From assembly GCA_947259075.1 (NCBI GenBank), contig CAMYKQ010000053.1, forward strand, positions 37,450 through 101,449: DNA of 64,000 nt, in the 5' to 3' direction. Source of the DNA: an uncultured Gammaproteobacteria bacterium (lineage in GTDB: Bacteria; Pseudomonadota; Gammaproteobacteria; DRLM01). The position numbers and the translations under genes are program-made. Under the pieces are notes generated by a model that saw only the letters and a list, made by a program, of their open reading frames with translations, did no database searches and was not told the origin of the DNA. This document shows positions 57,482-64,000 of this stretch, piece by piece. How positions within the stretch are numbered: position 1 is the stretch's first letter; each line of letters starts with the position of its first letter.

Positions 57482-58053
57482 TGGGCCTTAATCTATTCGC
57501 CACCTTGACCGGTTTGCACCTCGCGGTGATGCAGTTTTGCTTTTTCTTTATCTTGCTGGTCAACGTCACCTCGACCTATGTGACGTATATCTCCGTCGTG
57601 ATCGCCTGGATGATAGGCACCATCATCGGATTGTTATTGCCGCGGTTACGCGCGGGCGTGGCCCTGCTGGCGGGCGGTCTGAGTTACTACGCGGTGTATC
57701 TCTTAGTGGTGAGCGATCCGCTGGCGCCCACGACCTTGCCCATCGCCACCTTCGGCGTGGCGGTGACCGGCCTGTGGGCCGGGCGCTTCTTCGTGGTGAT
57801 GCTGCCTTTGTTTTCCGGCGCCGACCGCTTGTTCTTTCATGAGAACAATGGATTTTTGCTGGGCATCATCGCGGTGTTCGTCGGCTTCACGATGCTAGGC
57901 ATGCCCTTTTTATTGTGGACGCCCGGGCTGTCCGTTGTGTTGTTGATAGGCCATTTATATGGACTCTATCGCCACCATGGCCATGAGGCGCTGCGGCTCT
58001 TCGGCGAGGCGCGCGCGAGCAATCGCGCCGCCGCGAGCGATGAGTTTGCTTGA
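57481..58053 (+). CDS. Polytopic membrane protein, partner of the SpeE-like protein
   Basis: 190 residues with about five transmembrane helices (LHLAVMQFCFFFILLVNVTS; VVIAWMIGTIIGLLLPRL; GLSYYAVYLLVV; ATFGVAVTGLWAGRFFVVML; FLLGIIAVFVGFTMLGMPFL). No family is recognised. Start and stop overlap the flanking genes by 1 and 14 bases, so it should be made in step with them. Some SpeE-like membrane proteins carry extra helices after the catalytic part; this gene may supply them separately. Confidence 0.75.
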   Translation: MGLNLFATLTGLHLAVMQFCFFFILLVNVTSTYVTYISVVIAWMIGTIIGLLLPRLRAGVALLAGGLSYYAVYLLVVSDPLAPTTLPIATFGVAVTGLWAGRFFVVMLPLFSGADRLFFHENNGFLLGIIAVFVGFTMLGMPFLLWTPGLSVVLLIGHLYGLYRHHGHEALRLFGEARASNRAAASDEFA

Positions 58054-59569
58054 TGCGAATGCAGCCGGACGTTTGACGATCCCGCGCTGGCTCGCGGCGG
58101 CGGGCCGCGGTGACCGGCCCGCTTTACGCGCCGGCCACCGGGTACTGAATTATGCCGAGTTAGGCCAAGCCGTCATGGCCTGCGCGCGGCATATGCGTTC
58201 ATTGGGAGTGAGGGCGGGGGAGCGCGTAGTCGTGATCGCGCCCAATGCAATCGAACCGGTGTTGGCGCTATTGGCGCTGACGTCGCTCGGCGCCGTGGCG
58301 GTGCCCTTGAGCGCGGAGGCGGGTCATGCGCGCCTTGCTCACGCGCTAGAGGACACCGGCGCAACCTGGTGCGTGGCCGATGACGCTGTGCAAATTCCCG
58401 GTGGAGTGAACGTGCTGCGGCTGACGGAGTTGCCGCCCGCTGATGCGATTGCCTTCGAAATTTTGCGCGATGAATTCGCCACGATGTCTAAAGACGTCGC
58501 GGCCGGCAGCATGGCCTATATCCGTTATTCCTCCGGTTCCACCGGTGTGCCCAAAGGGGTGATGCTGAGTCATGGCCAGGCCATGTGGACCGCGTGCATG
58601 CTGGCGGACGTGTTTGGTTTGAACGGGCAGCATCGCGAGCTGGTCTTCGCGCCCATCGCCCATTCGGGCGCGTGGCAGCGGGTGGCCGCCACCTTGTATG
58701 GCGGCGGTTGCGTGATTTTTTCCGAGGGCCCGTTGTCGGTCGCCGCCGTGCTGGATGACGCGGCGGCGCACCGAGCCACGGGTTTTTTCACGCCGCCGCC
58801 GCTGTTGCGCAGTTTATTGAGCGCGCCGCGCGCGCGGGTGCGCGAAGGTTTGCAATCCTGCCGCTCCATCGAAATCGGCAGCGCGCCCTTGGTGGCGGAT
58901 GAACTGGCGGCCATGCTGGATTTGCTGCCCGAGTCCCGGGTGTTTTTTCACTACGGCCTCACTGAATGTTCGCGCGCCGTGGTGCTCGACGCGCGCGCGC
59001 ACGCGGATAAATTGCACACCGTGGGCAGGCCCGCGCCCGGGGTGCGCGTGAGTCTGCGTGATGAGAGCGGGCGCGAGGTGCCGAGCGGCGCGGCGGGACA
59101 GATATTTTTGCAAGGCGCGCAGCGCAGCGATGGCTATTGGAATCGCGATGAGCTGAATCACGCGCGCTTCAGCGAAGGCTGGCTGGCGACGGGTGATTAT
59201 GGCAGCCTGGACGAAGAGGGTTTTCTTGTCTATCTGGGCCGCGCGGATGATTTAATCAACTGCGGCGGTTTCAGCTTTTTCCCCTCGGAGGCCGAGGCCT
59301 TGCTGGGTCCAGTGGAGGGCGTGTCGCAGTACCTCGTCATTGGCGTGCCGGATCCCCGCGCCGTGCTGGGGCAAGTGCCGGTGGCCTTGCTGGTGCCCGA
59401 TGATGCGGCGAGTTGGCAGGCGGGTATTTTTCTCAAGGCGGCGCGGCAGCGCCTGCCCGCGTATATGGTGCCGCGCGCGCTGCGGGTGGTCGCGGCGCTG
59501 CCCTTGACCGGCTCGGGTAAGCCGGACCGGCGCCGCGCCGCGGAACTCTATTCAAACACTGAAGGATAA
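58040..59569 (+). CDS. Acyl- or aminoacyl-adenylating ligase (AMP-binding family)
   Basis: 509 residues from the ATG at 58040 (MSLLDANAAGRLTIPRWLAA), overlapping the membrane gene by 14 bases. The ANL-family signatures are complete: phosphate loop YIRYSSGSTGVPKGVMLSH, FFHYGLTECSRAVVLDA, WLATGDYGSLDEEGFLVYLG and GRADDLINCGGFSFFPSEAE, and the catalytic lysine in PLTGSGKPDRRRA. It should activate an acid as an AMP ester and load it on the carrier protein encoded 3 bases later, as DltA does for D-alanine. Fatty, hydroxy- or amino-acid specificity cannot be read by eye. Confidence 0.9.
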   Translation: MSLLDANAAGRLTIPRWLAAAGRGDRPALRAGHRVLNYAELGQAVMACARHMRSLGVRAGERVVVIAPNAIEPVLALLALTSLGAVAVPLSAEAGHARLAHALEDTGATWCVADDAVQIPGGVNVLRLTELPPADAIAFEILRDEFATMSKDVAAGSMAYIRYSSGSTGVPKGVMLSHGQAMWTACMLADVFGLNGQHRELVFAPIAHSGAWQRVAATLYGGGCVIFSEGPLSVAAVLDDAAAHRATGFFTPPPLLRSLLSAPRARVREGLQSCRSIEIGSAPLVADELAAMLDLLPESRVFFHYGLTECSRAVVLDARAHADKLHTVGRPAPGVRVSLRDESGREVPSGAAGQIFLQGAQRSDGYWNRDELNHARFSEGWLATGDYGSLDEEGFLVYLGRADDLINCGGFSFFPSEAEALLGPVEGVSQYLVIGVPDPRAVLGQVPVALLVPDDAASWQAGIFLKAARQRLPAYMVPRALRVVAALPLTGSGKPDRRRAAELYSNTEG

Positions 59570-59571
59570 AT

Positions 59572-59823
59572 ATGGACCGGCAGACGATAGTCGCGAGGCT
59601 GCGTGAATTTTTGGAAACGGAATTTCCCAATCAAGGCGTGGAACTCAATGAAGACACCGACTTGTTGCGAGAATGGTTCGTGGATTCCCTCGGCATCATC
59701 GAGACGGTGCTGTTTATCGAGAAGGCTTTCGCCGTGAACGTATCCCGTGCCGATATCAATGGCGCGAATTTCAAAAGCATCGCGACGCTGAGTGCGTACA
59801 TCGCGGCGCGTCTGGCGAGTTAA
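59572..59823 (+). CDS. Acyl/peptidyl carrier protein
   Basis: 83 residues, carrier-protein size. The phosphopantetheine serine is Ser39 in WFVDSLGIIETVLFIEKAF. The DSL context, the acidic helices and the I-x-x-x-N-F-K-S-I-A-T-L end are typical. It follows the ligase after 2 bases and precedes the MBOAT-like gene by 8, as DltC lies among DltA and DltB. It needs a phosphopantetheinyl transferase encoded elsewhere. Confidence 0.92.
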   Translation: MDRQTIVARLREFLETEFPNQGVELNEDTDLLREWFVDSLGIIETVLFIEKAFAVNVSRADINGANFKSIATLSAYIAARLAS

Positions 59824-59831
59824 GCGCGGCC

Positions 59832-61547
59832 ATGCCGGGCCTGCTGAGTCATGCCCCGCCCAGCGATGAGGCGCGGCGCCGCAACGACACGCACAGCGTG
59901 CCGGTGGTCTTGTGCGTGCTCGCGGTCTTGGGCGTTTATTTTTATCTCTTTACTTTTCTGGGCGACCCCTTCGGCCTGCCGCGGCCGCAGCAGCTCTTGG
60001 AGCGGGCGGGCGTGGTCTTGGAACATGTGTTCGATGAGGACAGCAATGTCGATTCCAATGTCGGCATCTTGATGGCCCAGCGCTACGCTACGCCCGAGGC
60101 CGAGCGCTTGGTGTTTGGTCTGGTGCTGGCCGCCGCGTTTTTGTCCGCCTATTTTTTGCCGCTGCGTTACAAGCAAGCCGCCTTGGTGGGCTGGACCCTC
60201 GTGGCCATTTACTTCCTGCACGGGCCGCCGGCGCTGGCGGGCTTGCTGGCGGCGCATTTTGGCGTTTACTTGATCTTGCACCCGGACGCCCGCCGCGGGC
60301 GTGTACCCAGTGTCTTGGCGGGCGCGGCGGCGGCCTATGTGCTCAGTGATGGCGCCGCCGCGGAGAGCGTCTTTTTGATGATGGCGGCGGGCGCCGTGAG
60401 CGTTTTCTTAGCTTACCGCTACCTCGTATTGCGGCTATTGCAAGTGGCGCGGCTTGCCGCGTTCATGCGCGCGCTGGCCGTGCATGCGGCCTTGGTGGTG
60501 ATTGCCCTCAGCGTGTTTTGGAATGCGGCGGGCGCCGGCGTCATTAGTTTATCGCTAGGTTTTTTGATGTTTTTCTGGCAGTGGGCGCGCCTGGTGATGT
60601 ACGCCATCGACCGCGCCGACGGTTTGGTGCCCAAGGATATTTCCCTGCTCGATTATCTCGCGGTGTTCATCAGCCCCGGGGTCGTGCCCAATTGGGGCTG
60701 GGGCGTGACCATCCCGCAGGGTTATGCCTACCTCGCCAATAATTTTCTTTGCGAGAACAAAAACCAGATCGTGATGAGCGGCGTGCGCTTGATGCTGCTC
60801 GCCATCGGCTATCTCGTGTTTTGGGACTGGCTGCACCATTATTTCGTGGGCATCGCCACCGGCTTTGGCGTGGAGGTCTACGACGGCTATACCCGGGCGA
60901 TGGTGCGCGCCTTCGTTGCGGGTGAAGACGTGGGCACGGCCTCGGTGCTGGCGACGACCTTGCTGGATTTGATCCGCTTCATGATGTTCTTCGCCGGCGT
61001 GGTGCATTTCAAGGTGGCGGTGTGGCGCTTGTGCGGTTATCGCGTCGAGGCGTATTACAACAAGCCCTGGCTGGCGACCAATCTGGTGAATTTCTGGGGG
61101 CGCTTCGCCTATCACTACCGCGAATTTCTGGTGCGCGCCTTTTATTACCCGGTGTTCTTCCGCTGGTTCAAACGCAGGCCGCGTCTGCGGGTGCTGCTGG
61201 CGAGCATGGCCGCCGCCGGTTTGGGTAATTTGATCTGGCATATCAGCGAGCGCGTGTTCTTTCGTGAGATGGATGTGGAAAACCTTGCTCATGTGCTGGG
61301 CACCTGGCCGTATTTTTTCTTGCTCGGGCTCGGCATCGGTTTGACGCAGATTGTACTGATGAATAAGAAGCGCACCCGTAAACCCTGGCGCGCCGACCGC
61401 TGGTGGATCACCGATGTAGTGGCGGTGTATTTGACCCTGCAGTATTTTGCCTTGATCCATATCTTCGCGCGTCCGGTGGAGGGCGGTACTCAGTGGGACT
61501 TGTTGCGGCTGTTTCTGCGCGGCGTGGGCGTGTTTCTGCCGGCTTGA
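59832..61547 (+). CDS. MBOAT-like polytopic membrane acyltransferase
   Basis: 571 residues from the ATG at 59832. About ten transmembrane helices. The pattern NKPWLATNLVNFWGRFAYHY followed by REFLVRAFYYPVFFRWF, and later GLGNLIWHISERVFF with a conserved-looking His, resembles MBOAT enzymes (DltB, AlgI), although it is divergent: the usual DFWRRWH reads NFWGRFAYH. By analogy it would take the group from the carrier protein across or onto a membrane or surface acceptor. The family call is from motif layout only. Confidence 0.7.
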   Translation: MPGLLSHAPPSDEARRRNDTHSVPVVLCVLAVLGVYFYLFTFLGDPFGLPRPQQLLERAGVVLEHVFDEDSNVDSNVGILMAQRYATPEAERLVFGLVLAAAFLSAYFLPLRYKQAALVGWTLVAIYFLHGPPALAGLLAAHFGVYLILHPDARRGRVPSVLAGAAAAYVLSDGAAAESVFLMMAAGAVSVFLAYRYLVLRLLQVARLAAFMRALAVHAALVVIALSVFWNAAGAGVISLSLGFLMFFWQWARLVMYAIDRADGLVPKDISLLDYLAVFISPGVVPNWGWGVTIPQGYAYLANNFLCENKNQIVMSGVRLMLLAIGYLVFWDWLHHYFVGIATGFGVEVYDGYTRAMVRAFVAGEDVGTASVLATTLLDLIRFMMFFAGVVHFKVAVWRLCGYRVEAYYNKPWLATNLVNFWGRFAYHYREFLVRAFYYPVFFRWFKRRPRLRVLLASMAAAGLGNLIWHISERVFFREMDVENLAHVLGTWPYFFLLGLGIGLTQIVLMNKKRTRKPWRADRWWITDVVAVYLTLQYFALIHIFARPVEGGTQWDLLRLFLRGVGVFLPA

Positions 61548-61588
61548 GCGTGCGTTGCCCCGGCGCTAATCCGTGAAAGGCTATTGGA

Positions 61589-62542
61589 ATGAGAACGGCG
61601 AATCTATTCAGTGACGGGCCCTTGCCCTGGGTGATCGAACCGGAGGGGCGGCGGGACGCGGGATGCGAGGCCTTGTGCGCGTGGATCGCGGACCAGCTGC
61701 CCGCGCTGGAGGCGCGCTTGCTGGCGCATGGCGGCCTCTTGTTTCGCGGCTTTACGCTTGAGTCGCCCGAGGATTTCGCGCGGGTGTCGCAAAGTTTCGC
61801 GCTCCCCTTGCGCGCCTATGCCGGCGGCGAGTCGCCGCGCCGCAGCGTCGCCGGCCGGGTTTACACCTCGACTGAATATCCCAGTCATTTAGAAATTCCA
61901 CTGCACAATGAAATGTCGTATGCGCGGACCTGGCCGCGCAAGGTGTTTTTTTATTGTCAGCGTCCACCGCGACGTGATGGTGAAACGCCCTTGGCCAATA
62001 GCCATGACGTGTTGCGATCCTTGCCCGAGGAGGTGGTGGCGCGTTTTCGCGAACGCGGCGTGTGTTATCTGCAAAACCTGCATGGCGGCTGGGGCTTGGG
62101 CAAATCCTGGCAAGCCGTGTTCGAGACCGATGACCGCGCGGTGGTGGAGGCGTTTTGCCGCGAGGAGGCCATTGAATTTCACTGGAGCGCTGAGGGCATG
62201 GTGACGCGGGCGCGGCGTCCCGCGCTGATTAACCACCCCATTAGCGGTGAAGAGGTGTGGTTCAATCAGGCGCATCTGTGGCATGTGTCGAGCCGCGGTG
62301 AAAAGGAGAGCGCGGCTTTGCTGCGGGTATGCGATGAGCGCTCTTTGCCGCGCAATGCACTCCATGGTGATGGCGGCCTGATCGCCGCAAGTGATTTAGC
62401 GGCGATCCGTCAGGCCTATGCGGCGCGGCAAATCAGCTTTCCCTGGCGTCAGGGTGATGTGCTGGTGCTGGACAATGTGCTGGTGGCGCACGGCCGCCGG
62501 CCCTTCGAGGGTGAGCGGGAAATCTTGGTGGCGATGGCGTGA
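61589..62542 (+). CDS. TauD/SyrP-type 2-oxoglutarate-dependent dioxygenase
   Basis: 317 residues. The non-haem iron ligands are visible: H106 and E108 in IPLHNEMSYARTWPRKVFFY (H-x-E form) and H301 in LVLDNVLVAHGRRPFEGE, with R312 for 2-oxoglutarate. The LHNEMSY...WP form and final DNxxVAHGRxPFxG are typical of the SyrP-like branch that hydroxylates amino acids on carrier proteins. It is the last gene of the operon, 41 bases after the MBOAT-like gene, so hydroxylation of the carrier-bound group or final product is likely. A start at 61589 fits a GGAAT-type weak ribosome site. Confidence 0.88.
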   Translation: MRTANLFSDGPLPWVIEPEGRRDAGCEALCAWIADQLPALEARLLAHGGLLFRGFTLESPEDFARVSQSFALPLRAYAGGESPRRSVAGRVYTSTEYPSHLEIPLHNEMSYARTWPRKVFFYCQRPPRRDGETPLANSHDVLRSLPEEVVARFRERGVCYLQNLHGGWGLGKSWQAVFETDDRAVVEAFCREEAIEFHWSAEGMVTRARRPALINHPISGEEVWFNQAHLWHVSSRGEKESAALLRVCDERSLPRNALHGDGGLIAASDLAAIRQAYAARQISFPWRQGDVLVLDNVLVAHGRRPFEGEREILVAMA

Positions 62543-62618
62543 AGCGGGGCGATGGGTGGCAGCTATTTATTTAGCTGGCAAGGATTGTTTCCATGCGGTC
62601 ACGTGAAACGCACCTAAC

Positions 62619-63997
62619 GAGCCTGTAGAAAAACGCATCCACGACAACGCATCCTTTCATCGACTGTGAACATGCGCATCATGGGTGGATTTTCCGTCGG
62701 TCTCTGTGTTTTGTTGTTGTGTGTTCGTGATGACGGTGGTTTCTTGCATTCATATCCCCGTCTTCACCCAAACTCCACCCCGTAGCGGTGGATCTTCAGC
62801 ATATTATGCACAATACAGTACAGCTTCCACTGGGCATCGACCTTCTTTTTGCCTCGGAGGGTGAAGCGATCCAGACCGATGTTGCGTAGGTGCCCGAACA
62901 CCGGTTCGACAGTGGCGATCCGCCGGTGGTAGACGGCTTTGCCCGCCAGTGAGTCGATCTTGCGCTTCATCGCCTGGGTGAAGGTTTCGGGCTTGCGGAA
63001 CTCGCCACTGAAGAACGCAACTTGGCGCACTTTGGTCTTGTCGGGGAACTTCAGGCAACGGCTGCGCAGGTGACACGGGCGGCACGCGGACTTCGGCGCG
63101 GTGAACTTTACGGCCGCATAGCCGTTGACGGTGATGTTGCTGCCGTTGCTGTAGAGTGATTTACCGGCCGGGCAGATACAGGTGTGTTGGTCCACATCGT
63201 AGCGGAAGTCCTTGTTGCTGAACCGATCCGGTCGGCCTTCCCACTGCCGCTTCTCTTCCCGGCTGCGCGTCTTGTACTTGTCCACATCAAGGAAGCGCGG
63301 ATCGCGGCTGCGCATGCGGTTATCGGCAAGATAGCCGTCGATGTGATGCGTGTACAGATACTCGACGTTGCGTTCAGTATGAAAGCCGCTGTCGGCGGTG
63401 ATCTTTACCTTCTTATAGATCGCGGGATCATTGAGTGCAGTGAAGTGCCCTTCGCTCGCTTGCAACATCGGTTGCAACAGTTCATGTTCCTGCGCCTCGC
63501 CGTACGCTTCGGCGTGGACGATGACTTGGTGCCGATCATCGACGGCGGCCACGCCGTCATAGCCCTGGATCACACCGTGACTGGTCTTCATCTTGGCGCT
63601 GTCGTTATCGGTAACATTGCTCTTGCGCGGCTTACCGGTTTTGCCCGGTTTGTCGTCGTTGTCACTGAGCCAGGCTTTGAGTTTCTTTACCTGATGTTTC
63701 AAGGTGGCGATGTATTTCTCTTCACGTTCTACCAGTTCAGTGCTGACCTCGCGCGCATCGCGCTGATCGAAGATCGACAAGTCCAGCTCGTGGTCGATCA
63801 GATAATTCAGGGTGTGCTCAAAGGTGCCGGGGAGAATTTGTTCCCGAAAGGAGATCGGGATCATCTTGCCTTGCTCGTAGTTGTAGTCCTTGTAGCGAGC
63901 CATCCTTCCTCCTTATCCGGCTAACCGGTCTGCATGTGTTTTGGGTACATTCAGATCACGGTAATTATAGGCTCGAATGGGGTTTTTCTACAGGCTC
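62619..63997. mobile_element. IS1182-type insertion sequence, internally deleted
   Basis: Perfect 16-bp ends: GAGCCTGTAGAAAAAC at 62619-62634 and its reverse complement at 63982-63997. It spans about 1.38 kb and carries one transposase gene on the minus strand. The three bases before the left end and after the right end are both AAC, so a 3-bp target duplication is possible but may be chance. The inner transposase has lost a large block, so the copy is probably unable to move by itself but could be moved by a full-length relative. Confidence 0.85.
62764..63903 (-). CDS. IS1182-family transposase with internal deletion
   Basis: 379 residues with an open frame. The start (MARYKDYNYEQGKMIPISFR, then LPGTFEHTLNYLIDHELDLSIF) and the latter two-thirds (DNDSAKMKTSHGVIQGYDGV, CRPCHLRSRCL, YHRRIATVEPVFGHLRNIG) are standard for IS1182. 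Family members are usually about 450-550 residues. Here DLSIFDQRD runs straight into REVSTELVEREEKY, skipping the stretch of roughly 130-150 residues that normally carries the first DDE aspartate (the FAIDGVKL-PSNAS region, recalled). The deletion is in frame. The enzyme should be inactive. Confidence 0.85.
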   Translation of the reverse strand: MARYKDYNYEQGKMIPISFREQILPGTFEHTLNYLIDHELDLSIFDQRDAREVSTELVEREEKYIATLKHQVKKLKAWLSDNDDKPGKTGKPRKSNVTDNDSAKMKTSHGVIQGYDGVAAVDDRHQVIVHAEAYGEAQEHELLQPMLQASEGHFTALNDPAIYKKVKITADSGFHTERNVEYLYTHHIDGYLADNRMRSRDPRFLDVDKYKTRSREEKRQWEGRPDRFSNKDFRYDVDQHTCICPAGKSLYSNGSNITVNGYAAVKFTAPKSACRPCHLRSRCLKFPDKTKVRQVAFFSGEFRKPETFTQAMKRKIDSLAGKAVYHRRIATVEPVFGHLRNIGLDRFTLRGKKKVDAQWKLYCIVHNMLKIHRYGVEFG

Positions 63998-64000
63998 AAC

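Overview
The window reads as chromosome from a GC-rich gammaproteobacterium. An autotrophic or sulfur-oxidising Chromatiales-like lineage is my inference, from the metK-ahcY-metF block divergent from a tkt-gap-pgk-pyk-fba carbon-metabolism operon, a TIGR02049-type gshA start, and a complete PEP-CTERM/exopolysaccharide regulatory locus. I see no rRNA, tRNA or CRISPR array.

Layout. 1-3435 (minus strand): the start of gshA, then two small secreted proteins with degenerate PEP-CTERM-like tails (one with a cohesin-like domain) and a transglutaminase-like/dockerin protein. 4146-10686: an RND efflux operon (adaptor, pump, outer-membrane channel, TetR repressor) with an AcrR-like operator over its promoter. 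10859-14750: rsmE, a repeat-rich stretch, an AT-rich lone gene with a nucleotidyl-cyclase-like look bracketed by inverted hairpin repeats and integron-like core sites, then bioA. 15088-16086: a classic PEP-CTERM protein behind a sigma-54 promoter. 16168-19926 (minus): metK, a SAH riboswitch, ahcY, metF. 20532-27744: tkt-gap-pgk-pyk-fba. 27942-33027: an HD-GYP protein and three nucleotide-sugar enzymes. 33220-44619: the PEP-CTERM/EPS control locus (cNMP-binding protein, TIGR03013 sugar transferase, PrsK, PrsR and two tandem PrsT-type TPR proteins). 44632-49691: glycosyltransferase, GMC oxidoreductase, SDR and two left-handed beta-helix acyltransferase-like genes. 49869-55744: a second sigma-54-driven PEP-CTERM protein, divergent from a 1379-residue SdrD-like protein with Asp-Lys repeat tracts. 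55940-62542: a six-gene operon with Dlt-like logic (adenylating ligase, carrier protein, MBOAT-like membrane protein) plus a TauD-type dioxygenase and a membrane-anchored spermidine-synthase-like protein. 62619-63997: an IS1182-type element with perfect ends but an internally deleted transposase.

How it fits together. UDP-sugar enzymes and the sugar transferase supply an exopolysaccharide. PrsK/PrsR with sigma-54 should switch on PEP-CTERM proteins sorted by an exosortase that lies outside this window. Both classic PEP-CTERM genes here (15088 and 50876) have a -24/-12 promoter and share an upstream motif that I propose as the PrsR site. The Dlt-like operon beside them is the best candidate for an undescribed system, perhaps one that decorates a surface polymer or lipid with a carrier-bound acyl or aminoacyl group. 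Exact substrates cannot be read from the sequence.
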